DNA of 64,000 nt from Salsuginibacillus kocurii DSM 18087 (lineage in GTDB: Bacteria > Bacillota > Bacilli > Bacillales > Marinococcaceae): contig NZ_KB898632.1 of the NCBI RefSeq assembly GCF_000377705.1, positions 1 to 64,000 of the forward strand, read 5' to 3'. The position numbers were made by a program, and so were the translations under genes. Below the pieces are notes generated by a model. It was not told where the DNA came from. It searched no databases and worked only from the letters and a program-made list of their open reading frames with translations. Below, in pieces: positions 17,915 to 27,741 of this stretch. The first letter of the stretch is position 1. Each line of letters opens with the position of its first letter.

Positions 17915-18637
17915 ATGAAAGTATCTTTATTTATAACGTGTCTGGGTGACGTTTTTTACCCGGACGTCGGAAAAGATGTTGTCGAAATACTCGAACGTTA
18001 CGGATGCGAAATTGATTTCCCGGAAAAACAGACCTGCTGCGGGCAGCCCGCTTATAACAGCGGATACCACACCGATACGAAAAAAGCAGCAAAGCATATG
18101 ATCCAAACATTTGACCACGCGGAATATGTTGTAGCACCTTCTGGTTCCTGCGCTGCCATGTTGAAAGAATACCCGCATCTATTTAAAGAAGAACCAGAGT
18201 GGAAAGAACGAGCAGAAGCGCTTGCCGACAAGACGTACGAACTGACCCAATTTTTATACCGCGTTTTGGGGGTTAAAGATACAGGCGCCTTTCTGCCGAA
18301 GAAGGCAACCTATCATACGTCCTGCCATATGACACGCCTGCTTGGTGAAAAAGAAGCGCCTTATAAGCTCCTTGAAAATGTCGAAGGCCTTGAACTAAAA
18401 GAATTGCCGAACAAACAGGACTGCTGCGGGTTCGGTGGTACTTTTGCCGTGAAAATGACACCGATCTCCGAGCAAATGGTAGACGAAAAAGTCGAACATG
18501 TAGAAGAGACGGAAGCAGAAGTTTTAATTGGTGCAGACAGCGGCTGCCTGATGAATATCGGCGGGCGGATCGATAGAAAAGACCGACCTGTGGAAGTCAT
18601 GCATATTGCGCAAGTACTAAACTCAAAAAAAACGTAA
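17915..18637 (+). CDS. lutA: Lactate utilization protein A (Fe-S oxidoreductase)
   Basis: A 240-residue protein with two CCG domains: [14 protein letters not shown] near 39-52 and [14 protein letters not shown] near 168-181, with paired upstream CxxH/SCH elements (TSCHMTR). These bind Fe-S clusters or serve in electron relay as in LutA and GlpC/HdrB relatives. With LutB and LutC it oxidises L-lactate to pyruvate in the cytoplasm, feeding electrons to the chain. AAGGAGG precedes the ATG. Confidence 0.93.
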   Translation: MKVSLFITCLGDVFYPDVGKDVVEILERYGCEIDFPEKQTCCGQPAYNSGYHTDTKKAAKHMIQTFDHAEYVVAPSGSCAAMLKEYPHLFKEEPEWKERAEALADKTYELTQFLYRVLGVKDTGAFLPKKATYHTSCHMTRLLGEKEAPYKLLENVEGLELKELPNKQDCCGFGGTFAVKMTPISEQMVDEKVEHVEETEAEVLIGADSGCLMNIGGRIDRKDRPVEVMHIAQVLNSKKT

Positions 18638-18653
18638 AGGAGGAAACGCTCCC

Positions 18654-20078
18654 ATGCCCATGAAAATTGGCGACCGATCGTTTGATAAGCGCGTGGAAAA
18701 AGGACTTTCAGATACGCATATGCGAGAGACCGTCCGTGGTGCCCAGGGCCGGCTCCACACGAATAAAGCGAAAGCCGAAGAAGAGCTCGGCAACTGGGAA
18801 GACTGGCGCACACTTTCTGAAGAGATACGGGCCCATACCCTGGAGAACCTGGATTATTATTTAGAACAGCTCAGTGAAAATGTCGTTAAAAACGGTGGCC
18901 ATGTGTATTTTGCCGAGACCCCGGAAGAAGCCAATGCTTACGTAGAGGAGATTGCCGCCAAAAAAGAAGCGAAAAAAATTATTAAATCAAAGTCGATGGT
19001 GACAGAAGAGATCAGCATGAACGAAGCTTTGGAAAAGCAGGGCTGTGAAGTTATAGAATCGGATTTGGGCGAATACATCTTACAGATTGATGACCACGAT
19101 CCGCCGTCACACATCGTTGCCCCGGCGCTTCATAAAAACAAGGAACAGATCCGTGAAACCTTTGAACGGCTGAAAGGCTATGACAAGAGCGCGGATCCAA
19201 GCGAGCTCACCCAATTTGCGCGCGAACAGCTGCGTGAGGAATTTCTCGAAGCCGATATCGGCATTACCGGCGTCAATTTTGCCGTAGCTGAATCAGGTTC
19301 CATTTCGCTTGTTACGAATGAAGGAAATGCCCGCCTGGCCACCACAATTCCGAAAACGCAAATCTCTGTGATGGGCATGGAACGGATTGTGCCGACGTGG
19401 GAAGAGCTTGATGTCATGGTCAATATGCTCTGCCGCAGCGCGGTCGGACAAAAGCTAACCAGCTATATTACCGGCCTGACCGGACCGCGCGAAGAAGGCG
19501 ACTTGGACGGTCCGGAAGAATTCCATCTCGTCATTGTCGACAACGGCCGCTCCAACATTTTGGGCACCGCGTTTCAGTCAGCTCTACACTGCATTCGCTG
19601 TGCCGCCTGCATCAACGTCTGCCCGGTCTACCGTCACGTAGGCGGCCATTCCTACGGTTCGATTTATCCAGGTCCGATCGGAGCTGTGCTCTCGCCGCTT
19701 CTTGAAGGCTATGAAGACCATAAAGAGCTGCCGTACGCTTCCAGTTTGTGCGCTGCCTGTACGGATGCCTGCCCGGTGAAGATTCCGCTTCATGAGCATT
19801 TAATCGAACACCGCAAAATCATTGCCGAAGAAGAGAAGAAGACCTCACTTGGCGAAACGTACGCGATGAAAGGGTTCGGCATAGCAGCCAGTTCCCCGGG
19901 CTTATTCAACATGGCTACGAAAACAGCGCCGCTCATGTTCTCGCCATTTTCAAAAGAGGGAACAATCAACAAAGGCCCCGGCCCGCTCGGCGGCTGGACC
20001 GATGTGCGAAGCTTTCCAGCGCCGGAGAAAGAACGCTTCCGCGACTGGTTTAAAAATAGAAAGAAGGAGGACTCCTAA
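18654..20078 (+). CDS. lutB: Lactate utilization protein B (LUD domain plus two 4Fe-4S clusters)
   Basis: A 474-residue protein. The N-terminal LUD domain (about 60-290) includes [20 protein letters not shown]. The ferredoxin-like part holds [20 protein letters not shown] near 311-330 and [19 protein letters not shown] near 362-380, two CxxCxxCxxxCP cluster sites. It is the core electron-transferring subunit of LutABC. AAAGGAGG lies about nine bases before ATG 18654. The stop overlaps lutC (TAATG), showing translational coupling. Confidence 0.93.
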   Translation: MPMKIGDRSFDKRVEKGLSDTHMRETVRGAQGRLHTNKAKAEEELGNWEDWRTLSEEIRAHTLENLDYYLEQLSENVVKNGGHVYFAETPEEANAYVEEIAAKKEAKKIIKSKSMVTEEISMNEALEKQGCEVIESDLGEYILQIDDHDPPSHIVAPALHKNKEQIRETFERLKGYDKSADPSELTQFAREQLREEFLEADIGITGVNFAVAESGSISLVTNEGNARLATTIPKTQISVMGMERIVPTWEELDVMVNMLCRSAVGQKLTSYITGLTGPREEGDLDGPEEFHLVIVDNGRSNILGTAFQSALHCIRCAACINVCPVYRHVGGHSYGSIYPGPIGAVLSPLLEGYEDHKELPYASSLCAACTDACPVKIPLHEHLIEHRKIIAEEEKKTSLGETYAMKGFGIAASSPGLFNMATKTAPLMFSPFSKEGTINKGPGPLGGWTDVRSFPAPEKERFRDWFKNRKKEDS

Positions 20079-20782
20079 TGGCGCAAGGAACGGTGCAGAA
20101 TAAAGACTCCTTTTTAAATAATATCGCCGAAAAACTGGGACGCGAGCGCCGCACCACAGGAGTGGAGCGCCCGGATTATCAAAAACAGCCACAATGGGAA
20201 GTTATGGCTGACTACTCCACCGACCAGCTCGTTGAGGTGCTTAAAAAACAGTGCGTGGAAATCCATACCGATGTGAAGGAAACAAGCGTAGAAGATCTGC
20301 CCAAGGTGTTGGATGAAGCGATTAAAGAGTATGGGGCAGAAAAAGCCTCCATCTGGGACGACCCGCGCTTTTCCAGCTTCGGTTTATCCTCATTCGCTGC
20401 CCGGCCTGATGTGTCAGTGTGGGGGGATGCCCCGGAGGAAAAAGATATCCGCATTTCCGAACAGGCCGATGTCGGCATCACGTTTGCGGATTACACCTTG
20501 GCGGAATCAGGAACTGTTGTCTTAATGAATGGGGGAGGGAAGGGCCAGTCTGTCAGCCTTCTGCCTACCTACTATATCGCTTTGATTCCATTAAGCACGA
20601 TTGTGCCGCGCATGAGCCAGGTGACCCGAAAGATTCATGAAGACGCGGAAGCAGGGGAGAGAGTTCCAAGCTGCATCAATTTCATCTCAGGACCAAGCAA
20701 CAGCGCCGACATTGAATTAAACCTGGTGGTGGGCGTCCACGGGCCGGTCCGGGCTTGCTATATTTTAATTGACGATCGTTAA
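20078..20782 (+). CDS. lutC: Lactate utilization protein C (LUD domain)
   Basis: A 234-residue LUD-domain protein. Key stretches are DVGITFADYTLAESGTVVLM near 128-147 and SCINFISGPSNSADIELNLV near 195-214, shared with LutC of B. subtilis. It completes the lactate dehydrogenase complex. Its start overlaps the lutB stop, with AGAAGGAGG upstream. Confidence 0.93.
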   Translation: MAQGTVQNKDSFLNNIAEKLGRERRTTGVERPDYQKQPQWEVMADYSTDQLVEVLKKQCVEIHTDVKETSVEDLPKVLDEAIKEYGAEKASIWDDPRFSSFGLSSFAARPDVSVWGDAPEEKDIRISEQADVGITFADYTLAESGTVVLMNGGGKGQSVSLLPTYYIALIPLSTIVPRMSQVTRKIHEDAEAGERVPSCINFISGPSNSADIELNLVVGVHGPVRACYILIDDR

Positions 20783-20852
20783 TTTATGCTGAAGAATCCG
20801 CTTTCATGCTGTGTTATAATGAAACCGAACTGGAAGAGAAGGAGTCCCTTGA

Positions 20853-21563
20853 ATGAGTTTTAAACAAATCGAGTCCAAAAAAATCGCCGAAATCGTGCGC
20901 GAACAAATCGAAGACATGATCAAGCAGGGCGACGTGCAGCCGGGTGAAAAGCTTGATTCCGTTGCGAAGCTGGCTGAACAATTTCAAGTGAGCCGTTCAG
21001 CCGTACGGGAAGCGCTTAGTGCCATGCGCGCTGTCGGCATCGTCTCCATCAAGCAGGGCGAAGGCACGTTCGTGAACAATTATGACTTCTCCGATGTGTT
21101 GGATCCCATGAAAGCGGAACGGATCATTTCAAAGAAAGAGATGCTCGAACTCTTTGAAGTCCGCAAGATCATAGAAGTAGGCGCGGCAGAAATGGCCGCA
21201 GAAAAACGGACGAATGAAGACCTGGAAGCTTTGAATGCCGCTTTAGAAGAAATGAAAACCGCATCCGCTGAAAATAATGTCGGCGAGTCGGCAGATGTGG
21301 CCTTTCATTTAGCCATCGCCCAGGCATCGAGCAATCAAATTATGGTCGACATGATGAATCAGCTTTCAGAAACGCTCCGGAAAACGATGTTTGAAAGCAG
21401 GCGCGTCTGGCTGTTTTCCGAAAAGCAGACACTGGACCGTTTATATCAGGAACACCTGGAGCTCTATGAAGCGATTAAAGCAGCAGACGCAGAACGCGCA
21501 AGAAACGCGATGCTCGCGCACTTGCGGAATGTCGAAGAAGCACTGAATAAGAGTGTGGAATAA
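20853..21563 (+). CDS. lutR: Lactate-responsive FadR/GntR regulator LutR
   Basis: A 236-residue regulator: GntR winged helix at 1-75 (SVAKLAEQFQVSRSAVREAL) and an all-helical FCD ligand domain at about 95-230 with the metal-binding His/Asp set (AFHLAIAQASSN, HLELYEAI). It follows lutC by 70 bases that contain a TATAAT box (about 20815), so it may have a promoter of its own. The TCATC-N-GATGA box upstream of lutP is the expected target; lactate relieves repression in B. subtilis. Confidence 0.88.
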   Translation: MSFKQIESKKIAEIVREQIEDMIKQGDVQPGEKLDSVAKLAEQFQVSRSAVREALSAMRAVGIVSIKQGEGTFVNNYDFSDVLDPMKAERIISKKEMLELFEVRKIIEVGAAEMAAEKRTNEDLEALNAALEEMKTASAENNVGESADVAFHLAIAQASSNQIMVDMMNQLSETLRKTMFESRRVWLFSEKQTLDRLYQEHLELYEAIKAADAERARNAMLAHLRNVEEALNKSVE

Positions 21564-21581
21564 TTAGGAGAGTAATGTATT

Positions 21582-21615
21582 AAAGCCAGCACTTCAGTGA
21601 CTGGCTTTTTTCTTT
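21582..21615 (+). terminator. Terminator of the lut locus
   Basis: AAAGCCAG pairs with CTGGCTTT around an 11-base loop and is followed by TTTTCTTT. Confidence 0.75.
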
Positions 21616-21680
21616 AAGGTGGGCTGCAACCATGGCTGGTCCTCCCAAAATGTGAGAAGGGACTTTAGTTAGGAACAGAA

Positions 21681-22226
21681 TTACTTATCAGGGTTATGGG
21701 GAGATAAGTTGTCAAATTCTGCTCTCAACGCTTCTTCTATTAGTTCAACCATTTGATTTGGAGTGTGATTTTCTTGCCCAATAGAGCTAGGTGTACCGAT
21801 CCGGTCAAAAAAACGTTCCACTTGCTCTGAAAATTGTATGATATCTTCTATATCCTCCTCCGTAATTTCACCTCTAATAGCTCTTGCCGAATTGTCACGG
21901 AGCATACCATATCCTAAAAAAGTAAATCTTTGAATTGTATAGGAACCGTTTAAATGTTCGCTTACATTAATTCCGTCTGATGTTAACTCATTAGAAGTAC
22001 TTAAGTGCGAAGAAGCCCTGTTCAGATGTACGGCAAAATTATCTTCATCATTATCTTCGTAAGCATCAAACGCACGATTTAAGCTTTCATTCATTTTATA
22101 TGTACTGGACAAATACTGCATCATCACATCGTGCTTTACCTGTTCACCAGGTAAATAAGGTCTCAAGAAAAGGAAAGACCCTATTATAAGAACGATCACT
22201 ATTATAAAAATGACAATTTTTTTCAT
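21681..22226 (-). CDS. Membrane-anchored hypothetical protein
   Basis: A 181-residue protein with one N-terminal hydrophobic helix (about 4-22) and an acidic, helical outer part. No lipobox and no recognised domain. Its plan (N-terminal anchor, about 160-190 residue helical acidic domain) resembles the protein at 28881-29513 in the same AT-rich stretch, though no sequence similarity is obvious by eye. AGGGGGACGT precedes the ATG. It marks the start of the accessory region. Confidence 0.55.
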   Translation of the reverse strand: MKKIVIFIIVIVLIIGSFLFLRPYLPGEQVKHDVMMQYLSSTYKMNESLNRAFDAYEDNDEDNFAVHLNRASSHLSTSNELTSDGINVSEHLNGSYTIQRFTFLGYGMLRDNSARAIRGEITEEDIEDIIQFSEQVERFFDRIGTPSSIGQENHTPNQMVELIEEALRAEFDNLSPHNPDK

Positions 22227-22564
22227 ACGTCCCCCTAAAATTAATATCCATTTAATGTTACGCTTATTTTCCCAGTTTATGAATAATGAGTAAAGAGACG
22301 TTTGTGCAATTCAACTGTGAGAATGGTTAATAAAACGGAGTGCCTTATATATAAAATTAAAGGTTTTTCGAATTAGTGCAGCCGCCGCGGTTACAGGGCG
22401 CCCGTAACAGCCAAAATTAACGTTAGCGGATCTATTTAGGTTGTTAATGATTTGATGAATCTGACAATGGAGCAGGACGAAGCTAACCTCTTTTTCCATT
22501 GAATCAACCACTCTACCTTGACGGTGACAGGGAAGTTTAGTGAAGTAAAATAAGGGAGGCCATT
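22227..22564. other. Intergenic region, possible coding relic
   Basis: On the minus strand 22311-22511 reads as a 66-codon frame with basic, transposase-like composition (ALIRKTFNFIYKALRFI) but no ribosome site and no recognised family. It may be a transposase remnant; otherwise the region holds only the promoter area of the kinase-like gene. Confidence 0.3.
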
Positions 22565-23200
22565 ATGGAACAACTTTTACATAAGTTAGCCAACTTAATA
22601 AATAAGCAAGATGAAAAAATGATCATTGGTATATCTGGACACGGTGCTTCTGGTAAGACAACTTTTTCAAATAACCTTGTAAAGTTCTTGAATGATGATG
22701 TGAATTATTTAAATACCGACCCATATATTATAACTGAAGTCAGGACGTACACTACTATTGATTATGAATATAATAATGAAAATCATTCTTATAAAATGAC
22801 AGCTTGTCACCCTGCGGCTCATAATTTGTTAGCTTTGGAAAGAGATATATTGATGATTAGAGATTCTTTAGACTTTTATACAATCGGTACACATTACTTG
22901 AAGAGCGCTTTAATTTCTTCACGAAATAAAATTAATATTGTTGAGGGCATGAGTGTTGCATTTTTAAAGCCAAATTTGTTTGATTTAACTGTTTATTTAT
23001 ATACTGATGGAGAAACTGAGTTAATAAGAAGAGGAGGTCGTGATGTTTCTGAACGAGGGACAGATTTTAATTACATAAAACAATCTCATGAACAACGTAG
23101 AATTCAATATGATTTATTTATGCACCCTAATCATAAGAATTTTGATATTGTTATAAAAAACTCCAATGAAGAGGCTACTTTAGAAAAATGCAGAATTTAA
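22565..23200 (+). CDS. Uridine-kinase-like P-loop NTPase
   Basis: A 211-residue protein of the uridine kinase/phosphoribulokinase fold. The Walker A is GISGHGASGKTTF near residues 23-35; a DPY segment (NTDPYIITEV) follows, and the lid-like RRGGRDVSERGT lies near 158-169. It is shorter than typical uridine kinases and probably acts on an unidentified small substrate. AAGGGAGG precedes the ATG. Base composition is distinctly AT-rich compared with the lut genes just upstream, suggesting acquisition by transfer. Confidence 0.65.
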   Translation: MEQLLHKLANLINKQDEKMIIGISGHGASGKTTFSNNLVKFLNDDVNYLNTDPYIITEVRTYTTIDYEYNNENHSYKMTACHPAAHNLLALERDILMIRDSLDFYTIGTHYLKSALISSRNKINIVEGMSVAFLKPNLFDLTVYLYTDGETELIRRGGRDVSERGTDFNYIKQSHEQRRIQYDLFMHPNHKNFDIVIKNSNEEATLEKCRI

Positions 23201-23667
23201 ATTCATTACATACTCAATCTTTATTTCTTAATTAACAATAGGGTTCAGATTAGAAGATTAAGGTAGTTACGAACAAATTCCACAAAATCACCAGTGTTTC
23301 TGTCTTCCCTTATTATGTAGCCACATAATGGAGCTCATGAAGTTATAGAACATAAAATTTAATCTTATTAAAAAATATCCGTGGGTACCATCAATAAGTT
23401 TGTATAAATCTATCTCATTATAGGGTATCGCTTAGTTAGCCGAGAGGACCGTTAAGTTGGGAACATATTAACCTTTCGTATGATTTAAGGAATCGCAAGA
23501 CAACCTTAATACATAAACGACTCCCGGAACTTCCTTATCGTCAGGAATTCCGGGAGTCTAATTTCCAATATCTTTTCAGCGTAGGGATTTTTCAATATAT
23601 TGGCGAGATCCCTCAAGCTTTGAATAGCAAAATTGATAGGCTCGCGCTAATTATAAAAATTGAATAG
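23201..23667. other. AT-rich gap with a long hairpin
   Basis: No gene is supported. At 23519-23558 an 11-bp perfect inverted repeat GACTCCCGGAA/TTCCGGGAGTC encloses about 18 bases that can also pair in part (TTCC/GGAA). It could be a bidirectional terminator for the VanZ gene or the footprint of a mobile element; its T tract is weak. Confidence 0.45.
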
Positions 23668-24258
23668 TTAAGCGGCAATATTTTCGCTTGTCTCAGGTTT
23701 AATGAATCTATAAATTAATTTAATAAAAATATAACAAACTGTCGCACCTAGAAAAGTACCTAACGTATTTAGAATAACGTCATCAATGTTGGAAACTCTG
23801 TTAATGGGCAAAACAAATTGTAATATTTCTACAGTAGTGGATGTTATTGCTCCACCTATTGTTGTACGCCTTATGATTGCTTGGTTCGATTTTAGATAAT
23901 ACCTAGCAGCTAAAAAGAAACCAAACGGAACAAACAATAAAATATTTAATCCCAAGTTCCTAATTGGGATAATGTAGGTGATCGGATCGTTAAGTTCGTT
24001 ATACATACTATAAAAGGGTATGAGTTGAACAGATGACCAACCAATAGATGGAGTTAAGGTTAGAAGGCCAATACCTACTATAGACATCATTAATAATGTA
24101 TAAACAGAAGCCCAAAGGAATGCTTTTTTGCCATTCATACCAGCCTTGAAAAAAATATATATTCCTATTCCTATTAAAATAAATAATGGTGACAACAGTA
24201 TAAAAAGATACAGAAGCCCATCAAAATAAATCATTAAATCATTTATTAATGCAGACAT
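23668..24258 (-). CDS. VanZ-family membrane protein
   Basis: A 196-residue protein with five helices. The VanZ pattern appears as NLGLNILLFVPFGFFLAARY near 98-117, TTVEILQFVLPINRVSNIDD near 140-159 and VILNTLGTFLGA, that is the conserved N-Pro-Gly, E-Q, R, D-D and N-G positions. VanZ homologues raise tolerance to glycopeptides by an unknown mechanism; most chromosomal copies have no known role. No van genes are close. AT-rich like its neighbours. Confidence 0.8.
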   Translation of the reverse strand: MSALINDLMIYFDGLLYLFILLSPLFILIGIGIYIFFKAGMNGKKAFLWASVYTLLMMSIVGIGLLTLTPSIGWSSVQLIPFYSMYNELNDPITYIIPIRNLGLNILLFVPFGFFLAARYYLKSNQAIIRRTTIGGAITSTTVEILQFVLPINRVSNIDDVILNTLGTFLGATVCYIFIKLIYRFIKPETSENIAA

Positions 24259-24420
24259 TTGCTACAATACTCCCTTTGCGATTATTCCAGTCCCACATAA
24301 AAAGGCAACCAGTACTAAAGTCATAGATGTGCTAAATTTGTTCAAATCTAATACTTTCCTTTGTTAGAATATACTAGAAATTTATATTAAAAGTAATAAA
24401 TTGTCAAAGGCTGGTTTTGA

Positions 24421-24915
24421 ATGCTTTGGAAAATTGGGCTTCCAATAATTTTTATTTTATTTTTAGTTGCTGGTTGGTGGTATTACGAAACACAACGTGT
24501 GATAGAAGTGGAAGAAACGTTCTCTGGAGAAATAGAAGGTGAGCATTTCGACCTTAATTATGAATTGTGGAAAACCGAAGAAGGCGTGGAGCAAGGCAAC
24601 GGGCTGTGGGCGATTAATGTTGTTTATGAAAACCAAGAACCAGACGTAAAAATAGGGGAGTATGTCATTGATTATGAGTGGTATGACATTGATGCGCAGA
24701 TCTCTGAATCAAGACCAAATCATGATCCTATAGTGATGGAAACCATTTCTGAAACGCCAGAACCTCCTATAACTTTAAGTAGTACAAGGACCATGACCAC
24801 ATCAGATATTGAAAGTCATTTAAATCGTTCTTCCATTAACATGGAATTTCGTACTGAAGATGGAGAAACAAAGACAGACAGTTTCAATTTACGGAATATA
24901 GATTATACCGAATAA
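24421..24915 (+). CDS. Membrane-anchored hypothetical protein
   Basis: A 164-residue protein with an N-terminal helix (about 4-22, IGLPIIFILFLVAGWWYY) and an acidic beta-rich outer domain. No Cys after the helix, so it is not a lipoprotein. No family was recognised. The ribosome site is weak. It is the first of four consecutive small extracytoplasmic proteins in this island, all of similar size and very acidic. Confidence 0.5.
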   Translation: MLWKIGLPIIFILFLVAGWWYYETQRVIEVEETFSGEIEGEHFDLNYELWKTEEGVEQGNGLWAINVVYENQEPDVKIGEYVIDYEWYDIDAQISESRPNHDPIVMETISETPEPPITLSSTRTMTTSDIESHLNRSSINMEFRTEDGETKTDSFNLRNIDYTE

Positions 24916-25251
24916 ATTAAGTTTCCCCCATCGATTACTCCTAGGAAAACATTCAATAAAAGTTCCGATGAACCTTAATTCATATGTATCACTTTAAGAT
25001 AGGCCATCCCACCACAAAAAAGGCCTTGAACCACGAGACATGCAAACAGATGTATGTCCTGTCAGTTCAAAGACCGTTTATCAGCATAAACGAGCAACAT
25101 ATCTACCAATGTAAATACCATCATTATTTACATGACAACCGGTGAGAAGGCTGTCTATTGGTAATAACTGATAGCAACTAATCTATTAGTAGTAAATAAC
25201 CAACAAAAAAGATAATAAATAAAAAATATATGTTATTTGGAGTGATTTTCT
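24916..25251. other. AT-rich gap, nothing recognised
   Basis: About 340 bases without a supportable ORF, terminator or promoter pair. Confidence 0.35.
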
Positions 25252-25737
25252 ATTAAAAATGTAATTTTTCTATTTTTAATATTGTTTTTAGTCGCTTGTA
25301 CTACAGATGAAGCAAGTATAAATGAGGAATTAACGATTGAGCATGAGGGTCATAGTTATGAAGTTGAAGTCCAAAGTATAACCGATATAACGGAGGACCA
25401 AGGAAGTTTTGATGTTCAAGAAGGGTACCGTATGGTTAATATTGTGGTAGATGTTGAAAATACGGGATCTGAGAACATGTGGATCGACATCGATTTTTAT
25501 GACGATATATCTTTAGATCACCCCGAATCGAATTATAAGATAAGTGATCCATATGTAATTGATGAGGAAGAAGATATTACCCCTAACGTAGTAGAAATTA
25601 GAGAGGGAGAGCTTGAGCCCAATGAACAAACGACAATGGAAGTTCCATTAGTTATTAGGGAGGAAAAGGATTCTTATCATTTTAACTTTCATGGTGAACT
25701 ATGGAGATTTTCAAAGGAAGATATTGATACAAGGTGA
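25252..25737 (+). CDS. Lipoprotein with a telokin-like (DUF4352-like) domain and no ATG start
   Basis: The reading frame carries a perfect lipoprotein signal, KNVIFLFLILFLVAC, and a mature domain of the DUF4352 kind (LTIEHEGHSYEVEVQSI..., VNIVVDVENTGSENMWID) of immunoglobulin-like strands. The natural start, spaced seven bases from GGAGTG, is ATT at 25252, not ATG; the first conventional start is a TTG at 25282, inside the signal peptide. Either ATT is used or the start codon has been lost by mutation. Length with ATT is 161 residues. Confidence 0.5.
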   Translation: MKNVIFLFLILFLVACTTDEASINEELTIEHEGHSYEVEVQSITDITEDQGSFDVQEGYRMVNIVVDVENTGSENMWIDIDFYDDISLDHPESNYKISDPYVIDEEEDITPNVVEIREGELEPNEQTTMEVPLVIREEKDSYHFNFHGELWRFSKEDIDTR

Positions 25738-25872
25738 AGGAATTCATTTCCCCCCCTGAAAGGACGCTAATGTGCACTGGGCAGTAACCAGAAGGTGGAA
25801 CATGCGTGATCAGCTGGTTACAGCTCTTCACTTTATTTCATTATGAAAAATCCAAAGGAGTACGTATAATTT

Positions 25873-26307
25873 ATGAAATGGATACTTCCATTAACGGTAC
25901 TTTTTATAGTTGGATGTGGTTCTAATGATAACCACATTGAAACGTCAGCGGATTATCCTTATGAAGTTGTAGCAGTTGAAACAGAAGATAACTTTGAATT
26001 GACTTTATTAGAAGATAACGATATTTATTATCAGGCACTTACATATATCGGAGAAGAAAAAGAAGTAGAAATTATTTCTTCGTCAAGCCCTTTTGTATCC
26101 TCTCTGCACGTAAGTGATGATGTTATTTCGAGTTTAGTAGGAGATGTGAAGACTGAAATTTCCATGACTAAAGATGAAGCTTATACCGAAGAAGTATTAC
26201 TTAATGATAATATTAATAAGTACGATGAAGGTCTTCTAGAAGTGGCTGCTGAGTTTAGATATGAGGACCAATCCTATCAGTTGCAAGTAGAAGAGGGCAT
26301 AGAGTAG
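25873..26307 (+). CDS. Acidic lipoprotein, unknown
   Basis: A 144-residue lipoprotein: MKWILPLTVLFIVGCGSND has a lipobox IVGC with Cys at 15. The mature part is acidic, with strand-rich repeats such as YPYEVVAVETEDNFELTLLE. AAAGGAG lies about 12 bases before the ATG. No family recognised. It resembles the next gene in size and composition. Confidence 0.6.
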   Translation: MKWILPLTVLFIVGCGSNDNHIETSADYPYEVVAVETEDNFELTLLEDNDIYYQALTYIGEEKEVEIISSSSPFVSSLHVSDDVISSLVGDVKTEISMTKDEAYTEEVLLNDNINKYDEGLLEVAAEFRYEDQSYQLQVEEGIE

Positions 26308-26452
26308 AAATAGCTTGATCGATCCCATAGTAACCGGTTTACTTGAGAGGTGTAAAATGCTAAATCACAATAAAAACCACAGCCTAAAACACAATATACT
26401 TACCAACGATATATTTGAAGACTTATTTTAAAATTTATATGGGGCGAGAGAT

Positions 26453-26947
26453 ATGATTAAAAAGTTTTTATTAACAAAAATAATGTTCATAACAGCACTA
26501 GTCCTTATTGGTTGTAATGAAGAAACTGGTGCTGAATATGAAGAGGATTTTAGTGAGAATTATGAACACCCAACACCTATAATAAACACGTCTGTCTTTA
26601 ACGAAAACCAAGACAGAAACGCGCGCACTTTAGATGAACAAGGAAACACTTTTTTTTACCAAGAAACACAAGATGAAAACAACTTACTCAGAATTTCTAT
26701 TAGTGAAGATTTAGCCTCCGACATTGAAGGAGTTAATACTGAATTGATAGAAGAAACCGAAAGTTTCGAGCTCCATAGTGTAGAAAATAACGAGGGAAAT
26801 TTAGTTACAGCTGAGGGAACATTAGAAAATGACGATGTTTATGACGTAATCATTGAATTTCGAGCTAATGATGACATATATGATCAAGATGATATGATTC
26901 ATATTATAATCGAGGACCTAATTTCAGATATTGAAAATGAATTATAA
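26453..26947 (+). CDS. Acidic lipoprotein, unknown
   Basis: A 164-residue lipoprotein: MIKKFLLTKIMFITALVLIGC ends in a lipobox LIGC (Cys at 21). The mature chain is extremely acidic (runs such as YEEDFSENYEHP) and ends NEL. GGGGCGAGAG lies before the ATG. No family recognised; surface exposure on the outer face of the membrane is expected. Confidence 0.6.
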   Translation: MIKKFLLTKIMFITALVLIGCNEETGAEYEEDFSENYEHPTPIINTSVFNENQDRNARTLDEQGNTFFYQETQDENNLLRISISEDLASDIEGVNTELIEETESFELHSVENNEGNLVTAEGTLENDDVYDVIIEFRANDDIYDQDDMIHIIIEDLISDIENEL

Positions 26948-27166
26948 CTTTACATATTTTGAGACAAAAGAGCCTGGGACATTCAGATAGAAACCCTCCT
27001 AGTTATATATGAGACAACTCATTTGATAGCTCGATTTCTAGTGAGACCACAGGTGGGGGAAGGGAAGGCTGTTTTCTAAAAGATTTCAGATGGGACTTAC
27101 ATTGCTTAATCATATCATTAGAGGTCGTCCTCATATCCTTTCCTTAAGAGGAGGAGGGGACATGTA

Positions 27167-27379
27167 GTGGCAACCCCATTAGGACATCAAGCTATACCTA
27201 AACCCATGAAAAGATTTCTTGTGAATGTAGCGGAAAGCCAAAAAGGAAAAGAAGGGTTAGTGGCCAGACTGATGTTAGGAGCAGAAGGGCGAAGTGAAGT
27301 ATTAAAACATATCGACTTTGAGCACCTAAAACGCGTCCATCAGAGTTTAAGGCGTAAACAACATGACCAAAATTTATAG
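27167..27379 (+). CDS. Small basic hypothetical protein
   Basis: A 70-residue protein starting at GTG 27167, eight bases after GAGGAGGGG. Composition is basic with predicted helices (KPMKRFLVNVAESQKGKEGL). No domain recognised. It has a strong terminator at 27436-27477 and so seems to be its own transcription unit. Confidence 0.5.
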   Translation: MATPLGHQAIPKPMKRFLVNVAESQKGKEGLVARLMLGAEGRSEVLKHIDFEHLKRVHQSLRRKQHDQNL

Positions 27380-27435
27380 GAGCTCCCTCTAAAAGTAACG
27401 AGTTTACTTTAGAAGGGCAAATCATACGCAAGTAT

Positions 27436-27477
27436 AAACACATGCGATTTCAAAGCAGAAATCACATGTGTTTTTTG
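27436..27477 (+). terminator. Terminator after the 70-codon gene
   Basis: ACACATG-c-GATTTC pairs with GAAATC-a-CATGTGT around a 6-base loop, followed by TTTTTT. Confidence 0.85.
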
Positions 27478-27741
27478 TTTTTATATCAGTGTTTTATCAC
27501 TAAATCGACATGAAATCACAAAGTAATTCTCACTCCTATTTATATAGGTGGACATAAATATTTCCTTTCTATGAACTAGCTATGACTTTACACGTAATAC
27601 CAATGTACAAGAAAAAGATTTGGATATTTATGTTAAAATGGAAGAGGAAATGTTCAGACTTTGTGAAGTAAGGTACTTAAAGAGACGGGGAGATTTATGT
27701 AACAAGGTTGAGGCGTTTTTTATTGGAAGGAGAGGTGACAA

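Noticed and set aside
22311-22511. 66-codon minus-strand frame as a real gene
   Set aside because: No ribosome site or family; only weakly transposase-like. Mentioned as a possible relic only.
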